From positions 1 to 64,000 of the forward strand of contig JAXBDG010000017.1 in the NCBI GenBank assembly GCA_036320915.1: a DNA stretch of 64,000 nucleotides, given 5' to 3'. This stretch comes from Linnemannia elongata (Eukaryota > Mortierellomycota > Mortierellomycetes > Mortierellales > Mortierellaceae). This document shows, piece by piece, positions 7,706 to 17,249 of the stretch; position 1 is the first letter of the stretch; each line of letters begins with the position of its first letter. The position numbers were made by a program, and so were the translations under genes. The notes under the pieces are model-generated. The model worked only from the letters and a program-made list of their open reading frames with translations, was not told the origin of the DNA and searched no databases.

Positions 7706-9403
7706 ATGCCCTCCAACGAAGCTATCATCAACAATGCGCTGAGCCAAGCTGCACACCTTTTGTCCGATGTTGGTACTCTTCGGTTTCCGACAGCTGGGAG
7801 TGAGGAGCGACAGGGGTTCGCCAAATTCTCCAAGCTTTTCTGTGACTCTATTATCTTTTGGGGCTTATACAATCACGCTGATGATAGGACTAAAGGCACC
7901 GCGGTAGGCAAGTGTATTGCTGTACTGCGGGATGCTTTCCACAATACAGACTTGATGGTGGAATCTGTGAAGTTTACGCACTCTGGCAAGCTTAACATGG
8001 GTGATATGGATGAAGAATATTTTTCGAAAACCATACTCAAGCGCCATAAGAGGGTTTCCGAAGGCAAACCATATGTGCCAGGGTTTCTTGCCATCAAGGT
8101 TTCGCTCGACTATTCTCGCGCAAAGAAAGTTGTACCAATTTTGTCTAATACATTGCCCAGTCTGAACAAGAGCTCTATTGTATTGCATGACATAGATTTC
8201 GCGCGCGATTGCAAGTACATTACATCTCGCGCGATCATGGAAAAGCTTCTTGAAGAGACCAAAGCTGGAAAAGTTGTAGATGATGTGCGAAAAGTTGGCC
8301 ACTTCTGTATTTCATGGAGAGCCCCACGAAAGGAAAGAAAAAATATCCGATATAAAGTGTACAACAAACTTGCGCAAATTTTGGAGAGTGCCGAGGTGAG
8401 AAAGAGCCTTGGTTCTCGCATGGAGGACTTGGTGGAGAAGGAAACAGAGTTTGCACGACGTGTCCAACGATATAAGAAGAATGGCTACACTCGTGTTGAG
8501 CTGACTTTTTATGGTCCGTCTTTGAGATCTCTTGAGGATTATCACAACGAAATGGAAAATGTAAGAGAACTGTTGAAAAAATGTCGTACATTTAAATGTT
8601 CCTTTGAAACACAGTGGCAGGAACGTGCAAAATGCATTACATCGATGGTGGCTGTATACTTTCCACAGGAGCGACTGTTTGCATACTGCCATTGGTGGAA
8701 TTCCATTACGTCCAAGAAATACGGATACATGTGGCAAAAAGTTAAACCCGCTATGATCCGACTACTGCTGGCCAACTATTCCTTCAACGACAGGCCTATA
8801 TACTATATGGAAGGCAGTGTAGATGATATGCAGAACATTGTCCTTGGTGAAATAAAAACATATTTCCGAGAGCCGGGATGTACTGCCATTACACTAGTGG
8901 CTGGTTCGCAGAAAGGCATGTTTCCCTCTAGGGATCTATCTCGTAATGGAGCTCATAAATTTTGCGATGTTGGAATTGTTGAAGTTGATAACGTCTCTAT
9001 CGCCTGGCCGAAACGTAGCCATAGAGATACTAGTAATCCGCTGGCAGAAATCTTCGAATATGAGGGTGATGAAGTAGATACAGATGTTTTACATTTGAAG
9101 GCTATTCGGCCTTCGATGTATACTGCAGCTGACCAAATTCTAGCGCCTGCTACAGATTATACCATTGTGGCAGCTGGTCGTAGAGAATATCGCGGTGATC
9201 GTCGTTGGCATTTTATTACAAAGTGTGGCTTAAAGGTGCGCGCTGGAAATTCTTTGCATAAGATCTGGACAGAATGGCGTGTGGACCATCTTGAAGGCCG
9301 GCAGACAGCTGGCAGTGTTACTGGTGTGCCGTTCATGACATTTCGCACAATAAGAACGGTTCGTTCACGTGGCACAGATGATATCAAGTGCGAGCGTGTT
9401 TGA
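7706..9403 (+). CDS. Rep-like protein (repL) of element F
   Basis: This 565-aa protein is colinear with the A copy. It keeps LHDIDFARD, RYKVYNK and TRVELTFYG in the central initiator-like block, and the Trp/Gly-rich C-terminal blocks (CHWWNS, EPGCTAITLV, GSQKGMFPSR). It differs from A at many positions without frameshift, so it is an independently evolving intact copy. The start MPSNEAII fits the MAPSNE start in D. Its stop lies 46 bp from that of tnp, with GTTTTTAAAAACC in the gap. The rolling-circle initiator resemblance is tentative. Confidence 0.65.
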   Translation: MPSNEAIINNALSQAAHLLSDVGTLRFPTAGSEERQGFAKFSKLFCDSIIFWGLYNHADDRTKGTAVGKCIAVLRDAFHNTDLMVESVKFTHSGKLNMGDMDEEYFSKTILKRHKRVSEGKPYVPGFLAIKVSLDYSRAKKVVPILSNTLPSLNKSSIVLHDIDFARDCKYITSRAIMEKLLEETKAGKVVDDVRKVGHFCISWRAPRKERKNIRYKVYNKLAQILESAEVRKSLGSRMEDLVEKETEFARRVQRYKKNGYTRVELTFYGPSLRSLEDYHNEMENVRELLKKCRTFKCSFETQWQERAKCITSMVAVYFPQERLFAYCHWWNSITSKKYGYMWQKVKPAMIRLLLANYSFNDRPIYYMEGSVDDMQNIVLGEIKTYFREPGCTAITLVAGSQKGMFPSRDLSRNGAHKFCDVGIVEVDNVSIAWPKRSHRDTSNPLAEIFEYEGDEVDTDVLHLKAIRPSMYTAADQILAPATDYTIVAAGRREYRGDRRWHFITKCGLKVRAGNSLHKIWTEWRVDHLEGRQTAGSVTGVPFMTFRTIRTVRSRGTDDIKCERV

Positions 9404-9449
9404 GAGTTTTTAAAAACCTTGGATGGAAATATATAAAGGATCTTTCAGC

Positions 9450-10703
9450 TCATACACTGGCTGCATTCTCATCGCCGTCGTTTGACATTTGTTCATCATC
9501 ATCTGAAACAACATCCAATCCCAGAAACTTTTCCTGAAGCCTTAGCAACTCACGACCATTTTCCAGTTTGTTTTGCACTGTAACTGTTTGTGTTAACTCT
9601 GGAACAAGTTGCTTCTCTCGTGGATAATCCACTCCTTCGTTCATCCATGCACGATGATGTGGCAACTCTTCGATGTCCATTGCTTGAGCAAAGTTGCGAA
9701 CATTTAGCAAGAGAAGACAAAGGCGGAATGCAAGATTAAATTCCTTTTTGCAAGCAGTTCGCACAATCTCCTTGTTGTTAAACTTTGCAAATGTTTTCAT
9801 GAGATCCCCAAAAACAGCCTCCACCATGGATCGAAATCCACCGAACAGAGCATTAAAATTGGACTCCTCTTCGTGAAGTGGCTGTAGTCGTTTCTTACGA
9901 ATGGGAAAACAAAAGTTATGCTCTTCCAGGTTTTCTTTTTCCACCAGATCTGCAATGTAATTTGTATATCCACCATCAAGGGCAATACAATCCATGCTGT
10001 CGATCTTCTTGCCAATGTTCATCTCTAGTAGCATTTTGGCATCGTTGTTATCACGGCATGGTGCTGATTTGGACGCAAAGAGAACCATCCCATTGGCATC
10101 GATAGCAACTTGTGTTCTCAAACCAGATTTCTTGAGCTTAAACGAGTACATTGCGGCTTTATCCTCTCCATATGTTGCACGCGAATCATGACCATCCAAC
10201 ATGATTGTAACATGCCTGAACAGTGGTGGATTTTTCCAGTTGGATGTTCGAATGCGAATCTCCAAAGACGAAAACATGGATGCAAAACAGCGTTTAATCT
10301 CCTTTTCGAACAATGCATGCTCGACCTTGACGAATCTGCTGTATATGGCATGGAATGTGGACTTTGGCATGTACTGTGCCATGGAATCCATGGTTTCTCC
10401 AGCCACGAAAAAGTACAGAAACGCGATTCCTTTCTCCAACGCATTATACGGCCCGGGGAAATAGTGTTTATTCCAGATTTTGGAGAGAAAGAAAAACACG
10501 GTGATGGATCCAAGCCGCTTCATCAACAAAGCTTTCATGTCCTGTATTCTCCTGATTTGCTTAAACTCTGAACGATGAAATGTTTTAGTCTTTGCACACA
10601 TTGGCCAAGGTTCGTCAAGAAATCCCCATTCGCTCTCCAACAGTTCTTCAAACAGTCGCACAAGTTTCTTTGGCATAGGTTTTTCTCCAATAGCAGTCTC
10701 CAT
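9450..10703 (-). CDS. DDE transposase (tnp) of element F
   Basis: This 417-aa protein starts METAIGEKPMPKK at 10703. A longer in-frame extension upstream reads through the TIR and is not used by the other copies. The candidate triad is intact: Asp in MLDGHDSR, Asp in ALDGGY and Glu in SMVEAVFGDLMKTF. It is closer to the D copy than to A and B in several segments (FEKEIKRCF, LPHHRAWMNEG). The acidic tail (SDDDEQMS) is present. The hairpin motif ends 117 bp upstream of the start. This copy and its TIRs look competent for movement. Confidence 0.8.
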   Translation of the reverse strand: METAIGEKPMPKKLVRLFEELLESEWGFLDEPWPMCAKTKTFHRSEFKQIRRIQDMKALLMKRLGSITVFFFLSKIWNKHYFPGPYNALEKGIAFLYFFVAGETMDSMAQYMPKSTFHAIYSRFVKVEHALFEKEIKRCFASMFSSLEIRIRTSNWKNPPLFRHVTIMLDGHDSRATYGEDKAAMYSFKLKKSGLRTQVAIDANGMVLFASKSAPCRDNNDAKMLLEMNIGKKIDSMDCIALDGGYTNYIADLVEKENLEEHNFCFPIRKKRLQPLHEEESNFNALFGGFRSMVEAVFGDLMKTFAKFNNKEIVRTACKKEFNLAFRLCLLLLNVRNFAQAMDIEELPHHRAWMNEGVDYPREKQLVPELTQTVTVQNKLENGRELLRLQEKFLGLDVVSDDDEQMSNDGDENAASV

Positions 10704-10829
10704 GGTTTTATAGTCGGGATAACAGGGATTTACCGCATAACCCATCTCAATTATCCCTTGGTTTCCCAAGCAACGGGGTGTTAAAAAAAGGTGGGTATAG
10801 CATAACAGCAGCCGCAATAGGGCGTGAGA

Positions 10830-11063
10830 CCATCGGCCAATCTGAAACTTCCCCCCCCCTTTGAACAGCCATTTAGACCACAAAAAAAATACATATATCT
10901 TGACACTCCTTCCTCATGTTTTGTTTTTGGAATACAGCTGGATAACCCACTCCATCAGAGATTTGTTGCTTTAGTATCTCTACTCTTTTTAAAAACACCA
11001 TCCTTATTTATATCCTCTGATACTGCATGATACATATAACCATTTGGACCCAAGACGACTCCC
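10830..11063 (-). repeat. Right TIR of element F
   Basis: Inverse of 5753-5986. The run of 9 C at 10851-10859 with GGCC (minus GGCCGATGG) forms the hairpin motif. The TCA duplication follows at 11064-11066. Confidence 0.85.
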
Positions 11064-11066
11064 TCA

Positions 11067-11587
11067 GGCAACTTTTAAAAAGCATGGATACGGGAGGCAG
11101 AGGATTTGTATAGATGGTAGTGGTGGGTAAGAGGAGGTGGATAATATGGGTGGTGGTGCAAAGGATAGGCAAATGGTGGTTTGGGGGGGGGGGTGTAGTT
11201 TTCCACTGGCCGATGCTTACACCCCCCCTTTGGTCCATTCGAGGTGTATTTGGAGATGTCTCTTGGCTATGCAGTGCAGTCTCTGAGCACCTCCCCTGAC
11301 TTGTATTGGAATCTGCTCTAACATCTCATACATAGCATAGGGATCCCATCTGTCCACAAGGTCAGGATACTTAGCGCGATGGGTATCGAGGAATGCATCG
11401 AGGTAAACAAACATACAGTACTCAAGACGATGATCATCTACAAATTCGGCGACAACATCCTGCTGGAAAGACTTTTCATGGGAAACAGGCATGATGATAT
11501 ATTGGGTACCAGTGCGACGTCCACAACCCGCCAACGCAGAGCATTCAAGATGGGCCTATGATACCAGCAAAAGCTAGTTCCAATACA
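11067..11587 (-). mobile_element. Element G, body and second TIR (inverted)
   Basis: The segment 11067-11306 repeats 1067-1305 closely, including the hairpin motif (11183-11228). It continues into a truncated sap gene and then 95 bp to element B. G therefore lacks tnp and repL and is a deletion derivative of about 0.9 kb that kept two TIRs and part of sap. Its ancestral left half is at 1004-1305. Confidence 0.65.
11301..11492 (-). pseudogene. Truncated sap gene in element G
   Basis: The frame starts MPVSHEKSFQQDVVAEF and carries LEYCMFVYLDAFLDTHR, clearly the sap family. It matches for about 64 residues, then runs into TIR sequence (VRGGAQRLHC) and loses the conserved C-terminus. It is nearer to the C copy (WDPYAMYEMLE versus WDPHTIYSMLE) than to A, B, D or F. 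The truncation marks the internal deletion that made G. Confidence 0.6.
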
Positions 11588-11966
11588 GGGAATCGTCCAG
11601 GGTCCAAATGGTCGTATAACCCATTAAATATCCACAGATGTTGTATGAACTGGTGGTGATACAAAGGGTTGTAGATTTTAAAAAGACTGTAGGAATAAAA
11701 GGTAGACATCCATAATAGACCATAATGTCCAGTTGTAATGGAAAAAGAAATGGTAACGAAAGAGTGCTGACATGTTTACATTTGTTCACGCTAGTTAAAT
11801 CAAGGCGTAAAGGGGGGGTGTAGTTTCAGAACGGCCGATGGTCTGACCCCCCACCTACAGCCTTTTCCATTACACATACGCACTCTTGTAAAAACGTTCC
11901 ACACCAGGCATTATCAAGGGTGTAATTGACGTTATCATGCATAGTTAAACTGCTGTCCTGCATAAA
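11588..11966 (+). repeat. Left TIR of element B (variant 1)
   Basis: Same variant as the left TIR of A (GGGTGTAGTTTCAG) and different from its own partner at 15338-15715. Hairpin motif at 11812-11852. Confidence 0.85.
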
Positions 11967-11986
11967 TCATCACTCACCCATTCATC

Positions 11987-12253
11987 ATGTCAACACGTTT
12001 AACTAAATCACGCCAGCAAGATGTTGTTGCTGATTTTATCTATGACAAAAAGCTGGAGATGTGCATGTTTGTCTACTTGGATGAATTCCTGGATTACCAT
12101 CGCAAACTCTTTCCACAAGATGCCACAACATTCGGCACTGACGGTATAAAGAAATTACTTGAAGCATCGTATCAGGCCATCCGTGAGAAAATACGCGAAG
12201 ATGGATTGCTCACTGAGAAGGCAGCTGGCGAATACATGCGTAGAAAGAAGTGA
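11987..12253 (+). CDS. Small helical protein (sap) of element B
   Basis: This 88-aa protein is identical in sequence to the A copy (MSTRLTKSRQQDVVADF... GEYMRRKK). The hairpin motif of the left TIR ends 134 bp upstream. The gap to repL is 72 bp and holds GTTTTTAAAAGC. Because A and B are separated by 6 kb and lie in opposite orientation, the identity reflects recent duplication or gene conversion. Function unknown; see the A copy for features. Confidence 0.7.
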   Translation: MSTRLTKSRQQDVVADFIYDKKLEMCMFVYLDEFLDYHRKLFPQDATTFGTDGIKKLLEASYQAIREKIREDGLLTEKAAGEYMRRKK

Positions 12254-12325
12254 GAGGCCACATTGTGGCGTTTTTAAAAGCTAAATTACAGATTTAACAA
12301 CTACAAAGGCAAATCATATATACCA

Positions 12326-14020
12326 ATGCTCTCGCACGAGTCTCTCATCAACATTACGTTTAATCAGGTAGCACATTTGCTATCCGATGTTGGCGCGCTC
12401 AAGTCCGTACCAGAAGGCAGCGAGGAACAAACCGGGTTTGCCAAGTTTTCTAAGCTATTCTGTGACTCTATGATGTTTTGGGGCTTGTACAATTACGCCG
12501 ATGACAGTACGAAAGGAACGGCGATTGGAAAGTACGTTGCTGAACTGCGTGATGCATTAAACCATACAAAGTTGGTCGTTGAGTCTGTAAAGTTAACCCA
12601 CTCTGGCCAATTACGAGAGTGTGACGAAGATGTATACTTTTCGGAACAGATGCTTAGACGCTATAAAAGATCGTTTGATGGAAAAGTATTTACACCAGGA
12701 TATATTGCCATAAAGGTGTCACTGGATTACTCCCGCGCAAAGAAAGTGGTACCCATTTTGGCCAATGTTTTGCCTCATTTACAAGAGAGTTTTATAGTAT
12801 TGCACGACATAGATTTCGCCCATGATTGCAAGTACAATACAACTCGTGCAATCTTGCGGAAACTCCTTCGAGAAACCAATACGATGGAAGTTGTGGATGA
12901 TCTACGCAAAGTTGGGCACCACTGCATTTCATGGAGGAACACGGCAGAGGACGCAAAAAATATCCGATACAAGGTGTATAACAAATTTGTACAGGTTATG
13001 GAGAGTGCCGAGGTGCGAAACAGTCTTGGTTCTCGCATGGAGGACTTGGTGGAGAAGGGAACCACATTTTCACAGCGCGTCAAACGATACAGGAAGTATG
13101 GCTATACTCGTGTTGAACTTACCTTTTACGGTCCGGCTTTGAGACCCCTCTGGGAATACCAGGATGAAATGGATGAGGTTAAAGCACTCCTACAAGATTG
13201 CCGCACATATAAATGTTCTTTCGAAGCACAATGGCAGGAACGAGCGAAATGCATTACGTCGATGGTGGCTGTACATTTTCCAAGGGAGCAACTGTTTGCA
13301 TATTGCCATTGGTGGAATTCTGTTACCTCCAAGAAGTATGGATATATGTGGAGGAAGGTTGACCCTGCCATTGTCCCGTTATTGCTGGCTAACTACTCCT
13401 TTAACGATAGACCTATATACTACATAAGCGCAAGTGTAAGCGACGAAGGCAACGTAGAGATTGGCGATACAGTAACATATATGCGAGAGCCAGGATGTAC
13501 TGCCATTACATTAGTTCCTGGTTCGCAAAAAGGCATGTTTCCATCCAGGGAAGCGTCGCCTAATGGTGCGCGTAAGTTTTGCAAAGTAGGAATTGTCGAA
13601 GTTGACAATATCTCGATTGCCTGGCCAAAACGTGGACATAGAAGTACTAGCAATCCACTGGCAGAAATCTTCGAGTATGATGACGAGGACGATGACACGA
13701 ATGTACTACACCTGAAGGCCATTCATGTGTCGCTATATATGGCAGACTACCAAATCTTGGAACCTGACACAGAGTATACCATTGTGGCAGCTGGTTACAA
13801 GGAATATCGCGGTGAACATCGGTGGCATTTTATTACAGCGTGTGGATTAAAGGTACGCGCTGGAAAATCTTTGGGCAAAATTTGGAGACAATGGCGGGCA
13901 GAACATGTTGATGGTACACAGAGAGCTGGTAGTGTTGATGGTGTTCCGTTCATGACATTTCGTGCTGTGAGGAAATCTCGCTCACATGGCATAGACGATA
14001 TCAAGTGCGAGCATGTTTGA
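12326..14020 (+). CDS. Rep-like protein (repL) of element B
   Basis: This 564-aa protein differs from the A copy by only two residues that I can see (HTKL for HTEL near residue 82; SFDGK for SFHGK near 118). All conserved blocks are present: LHDIDFAHD, RYKVYNK, TRVELTFYG, CHWWNS and GSQKGMFPSR. It converges on tnp with 47 bp between the stops and TTTTTAAAAA in the gap. An initiator-like role is a weak pattern match only; it could equally be a structural or DNA-binding partner of the transposase. Confidence 0.65.
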   Translation: MLSHESLINITFNQVAHLLSDVGALKSVPEGSEEQTGFAKFSKLFCDSMMFWGLYNYADDSTKGTAIGKYVAELRDALNHTKLVVESVKLTHSGQLRECDEDVYFSEQMLRRYKRSFDGKVFTPGYIAIKVSLDYSRAKKVVPILANVLPHLQESFIVLHDIDFAHDCKYNTTRAILRKLLRETNTMEVVDDLRKVGHHCISWRNTAEDAKNIRYKVYNKFVQVMESAEVRNSLGSRMEDLVEKGTTFSQRVKRYRKYGYTRVELTFYGPALRPLWEYQDEMDEVKALLQDCRTYKCSFEAQWQERAKCITSMVAVHFPREQLFAYCHWWNSVTSKKYGYMWRKVDPAIVPLLLANYSFNDRPIYYISASVSDEGNVEIGDTVTYMREPGCTAITLVPGSQKGMFPSREASPNGARKFCKVGIVEVDNISIAWPKRGHRSTSNPLAEIFEYDDEDDDTNVLHLKAIHVSLYMADYQILEPDTEYTIVAAGYKEYRGEHRWHFITACGLKVRAGKSLGKIWRQWRAEHVDGTQRAGSVDGVPFMTFRAVRKSRSHGIDDIKCEHV

Positions 14021-14067
14021 CAAGTTTTTAAAAATTTGTATAGATATATATGCATGAGTCTGTCTGT

Positions 14068-15327
14068 TCATAGACTGGCTACACTACTGTTATCGTCGTC
14101 TGCATTCGACATTTGTTCATCATCATCCGAGGCAACATCCAATCCCAAAAATTCTTCTTGCATTCTTTGCAATTCCAATCCACTTTCCAGTTTGTATTGT
14201 ACTGTGACAGTTTGTGTTAATTCTGGAGCAAGTTGCCTCTCGCGCGGATAGTCTACTCCTTCATCCATCCACGCACGATGAGTTGGGATATCCTCGATGT
14301 CCAGTGCACGTACAAAGTTGCGAACATTTAATAAGAGGAGACAAAGGCGAAAAGCAAGATTAAATTCCGTTTTACATGCTGTTCGTACAATCTCCTTGTT
14401 GTTAAACTTTTTAAATGTTTTCATGAGGTCACCAAACGTATCCTCTGACATGGATCGAAACCCACCAAACATGGCATTAAAATTAGTTTCCTCCTCGTGA
14501 AGTGGCTGCATGCGTTTCTTGCGGACGGGAAAACAAACGTTATGCTCTTCCAACTGTTCTTTCTCTAGAAGATCAGGTATTTGCAGTGTGTATCCACCAT
14601 CAAGGGCAACACAGTCCATGCTGTCGATCTTTTTTCCAATGCCCATCTCTAGCAGCATTTTGCCATCGTTGTTATCACGGCATGGTGCTGATTTGGATAC
14701 GAAGAGTACCATTCCATTGGCATCGATAGCAACTTGTGTTCTCAAACCTGATTTCTTGAGCTTAAACGAGTACATTGCGGCTTTATCCTCTCCATATGTT
14801 ACACGTGAATCATGACCATCTAGCATGAGTGTAACATGCTTAAACATTGGTGGATTTTTCCAGTTAGACGTTCGAATGCAAATCTCCAAAGACGAAAACA
14901 TAGATGCAAAACAGCGTTTGATCTCCTTGTTAAACATCGCACGCTCCGCCTTGAGGAAGGTGCTGTATATGACATGGAAGGTGGACTTTGGCATGTATTG
15001 CGACATGGAATCCATAGTCTCCCCAGCGACGAAAAAGTACAGGAATGCAATGCCTTTCTCCAGCAAGTTAAATGGCCCAGGGAAATAATGCTTACCCCAT
15101 ATTTTAGTCAGGAAAAAAAACACCGGGATGGGACCAAGTCGCTTCATCAACACGGCTTTCATGTCCTGTATTCTCTTGATTTGCTTAAACTCTGAACGGT
15201 GAAACGTCTTGATCTTCGGGCACATTGGCCATGGTTCATCAAGGAATGCCCATTCATCCTCCAGTAGACCGTCAAACAGTCGTACAAGTTTTTTTGGCAT
15301 GGGCTTGTCTCCAAATGTTGTCTCCAT
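14068..15327 (-). CDS. DDE transposase (tnp) of element B
   Basis: This 419-aa protein starts METTFGDK at 15327. It differs from A at three residues in the block before and around the first catalytic Asp (EICIR, VTLML, DSRVT), which does not touch the Asp itself. The second Asp (VALDGGY) and the Glu (SMSEDTFGDL) are intact. The hairpin motif of the right TIR lies 122 bp upstream of the start. The clustering of differences in one short stretch may reflect gene conversion with another copy. Confidence 0.8.
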   Translation of the reverse strand: METTFGDKPMPKKLVRLFDGLLEDEWAFLDEPWPMCPKIKTFHRSEFKQIKRIQDMKAVLMKRLGPIPVFFFLTKIWGKHYFPGPFNLLEKGIAFLYFFVAGETMDSMSQYMPKSTFHVIYSTFLKAERAMFNKEIKRCFASMFSSLEICIRTSNWKNPPMFKHVTLMLDGHDSRVTYGEDKAAMYSFKLKKSGLRTQVAIDANGMVLFVSKSAPCRDNNDGKMLLEMGIGKKIDSMDCVALDGGYTLQIPDLLEKEQLEEHNVCFPVRKKRMQPLHEEETNFNAMFGGFRSMSEDTFGDLMKTFKKFNNKEIVRTACKTEFNLAFRLCLLLLNVRNFVRALDIEDIPTHRAWMDEGVDYPRERQLAPELTQTVTVQYKLESGLELQRMQEEFLGLDVASDDDEQMSNADDDNSSVASL

Positions 15328-15337
15328 GATGTTAAAA

Positions 15338-15715
15338 CTTATGCAGGACAGCAGTTTAACATGCATGATAACGTCAATTACACCCTTGATAATGCCTGGT
15401 GTGGAACGTTTTTACAAGAGTGCGTATGTGTAATGGAAAAGGCTGTAGGTGGGGGGTCAGACCATCGGCCGTTCTGAAACTTCAACCCCCCTTTACACCT
15501 TGATTTAACCAGCGTGAACAAATGGAAATACGTTAGGACTGTTTCGTTACCATTTCTTTTTCCATTACAACTGGACATTACCATCTATTATGGATGTGTA
15601 CGTTTTATTCCTGCAGTCTTTTTAAAATCTACAACCCTTTGTATCACCACCAGTTCATACAACATCTGTGGATATTTAATGGGTTATACGACCATTTGGA
15701 CCCTGGACGATTCCC
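15338..15715 (-). repeat. Right TIR of element B (variant 2)
   Basis: Matches the right TIR of A almost base for base (GGTTGAAGTTTCAG variant on the minus strand) rather than its own left partner. Hairpin motif at 15449-15491. Confidence 0.85.
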
Positions 15716-16539
15716 CAGGTAAGTACAGGATATACAAAACAAATATGTCAAGCGGCAACGTTCCTGAAAAACTTCAAGATTTGTTCAGGGCGATTATTCA
15801 GGAGGAGTGGACCTTCTTGGATGATCCCTGGCCAATGTACCCAAAAACTCGTAGGGCACACCGGTCTGAGTTCAAGGTCATCAAGGGTATGCGTCACATG
15901 AAATTAGCGGTTATGTCCAAGCTGGGGGCTGTTGCGGTGTACTTCTTCCTGACGGTCCTGTGGAGTAAAGTATACTTCCCCGGTCCGTATAAGGCACTTG
16001 AAAAGGGTATTGCCTTCTTATACTTTTTTGTCTCTGGAGAATCCATGGAGTCCATGTCGGTGTTCATGCCCCGGTCATCCTTCTACGAGATCTTTCGCAC
16101 GTTCTTCAAGGAGGAAAGGAGCCTGTTCAACAAGGAAATGGCAAGGTGCTTCTCAACCATGTTTTCCACCCCAGAGATACGCATGCGATCGGCCAGATGG
16201 AGTAACCCAAAGATGTTCAAGCATGTAACACTGCTGCTGGATGGCCATGACACACGGGCAACCTACGGGGAGTTAAAGTCGGAGATGTACAGCTTTAAGT
16301 TCAGGAAGTCAGGCCTACGCACACAAGTATGCATAGACGTCAACAACATGGTGGTCTTTGTGTCCAAGTCCGAGTCATGTAAGAAACACAACGATGGTAC
16401 CATGCTGGTTGACATGGGTGTGGCCAAAAGGATTCATGAGGTGGACTGCATTGGCCTTGATGGTGGATACCCACAGCATATACCCAAGCTCCTGGAGAAA
16501 GAGGACACCCTGGATATTCGCAACTTTTGTTTTCCCATA

Positions 16540-16884
16540 GGGAATCGTCTTGGGTCTAAATGTATATATATGTCATAGAATAGCAAAAGATGTTGTTAAA
16601 AGTCGTAAGAATACAGAGGGATGGAGTTTTTAAAAATATTACAAATATCAAAGCAAGAGATCCACAATGGATTAGCTGGTATACATGTATTACAAAAAAA
16701 AATGGTAAGGAAGGAATGTCAAGGTACACGAATTTTTTATGTAGGAGAAATCGTTGGTGAAGGGGGGGGGGAAGCTTTGGTATGGCCGATGGTCTCACCC
16801 CCCTTTGTTACCAATTTCGTACACTATTGTTAGACTTTTTAAACTTACCGTGGCAGATAGATGCAAAGGATGAATTGACATAAA
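16540..16884 (+). repeat. Left TIR of element D
   Basis: Identical inverse of 20298-20642 except for G-run length. It carries GTTTTTAAAAAT about 90 bp from the tip and the hairpin motif at 16762-16803. Confidence 0.9.
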
Positions 16885-16936
16885 ATAAATATGCCACGTA
16901 CGCTCTGAAGCACTCTTACTACTTTGTAAATTTATC

Positions 16937-17203
16937 ATGCCAACACTTTTAACGAAAACGCGTCAACAAGATGTTGTTGCTGATTTTATTCATGAAAAGA
17001 ATTTAGAGATGTGCATGTTTGTCTATTTGGATGAATTTCTTGATTATCATCGTAACCTCTTTCCACAAGATGCCACCACATTTGGGACAAAGGGCATAAA
17101 GAAACTATTGGAGGCATCTTATCAAGCCATCCGTGAGAAAATACGTGAAGAAGGATTGCTTACAGAGAAAGCTGCGGGTGAATACATGCTTAGAAGAAAG
17201 TGA
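16937..17203 (+). CDS. Small helical protein (sap) of element D
   Basis: This 88-aa protein is intermediate between the A/B and F copies (MPTLLTKTRQQDVVADF ... AGEYMLRRK). All 88 positions align without gaps. The hairpin motif in the left TIR ends 133 bp before the ATG. It is followed by GTTTTTAAAAGC and then repL. Conservation of length and core across four diverged elements argues that the protein is required by the element, in an unknown role. Confidence 0.7.
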   Translation: MPTLLTKTRQQDVVADFIHEKNLEMCMFVYLDEFLDYHRNLFPQDATTFGTKGIKKLLEASYQAIREKIREEGLLTEKAAGEYMLRRK

Positions 17204-17249
17204 GAGACTAAGTTTCCACGTTTTTAAAAGCTAAATTATGCTTTTAACA

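Larger units (their letters stand above)
5753..11063 (+). mobile_element. Element F: complete three-gene TIR transposon, 5.3 kb
   Basis: Termini are GGGAGTCGTCTTGGGTCC at 5753 and its inverse ending 11063, with TIRs of about 234 bp and the 3-bp duplication TCA on both sides. The other TIR of G holds the uninterrupted site at 1064-1074 (ATATCAGGCAAC), which confirms the boundaries. Gene order is sap (+), repL (+), tnp (-), all open. F is about 1.2 kb longer than its sisters because of a repeat-rich non-coding stretch at 6000-7367 between the left TIR and sap. Confidence 0.85.
11588..15715 (-). mobile_element. Element B: complete three-gene TIR transposon
   Basis: B is 4128 bp with TIRs at 11588-11966 and 15338-15715 and the order sap (+), repL (+), tnp (-), so it is inverted relative to A. 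The flanks ACA (left) and CAG (right) disagree. CAG matches the reverse complement of the right flank of A (CTG at 5435-5437), as expected if the DNA between A and B was inverted after both inserted. The body differs from A at only a handful of codons (for example SFDGK versus SFHGK in repL and EICIR versus EIRIR in tnp). Confidence 0.85.

Noticed and set aside
9450..10883. A 477-codon transposase with a long N-terminal extension in element F
   Set aside because: The first 60 codons overlap the TIR and flank, and are absent from the A, B and D proteins.
15514..16578. A 354-codon frame that fuses TIR sequence of element B to the C transposase
   Set aside because: The N-terminal 77 codons are TIR translation. 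The gene begins at the Met at 15745, as homologues show, and its 3' end runs into element D.
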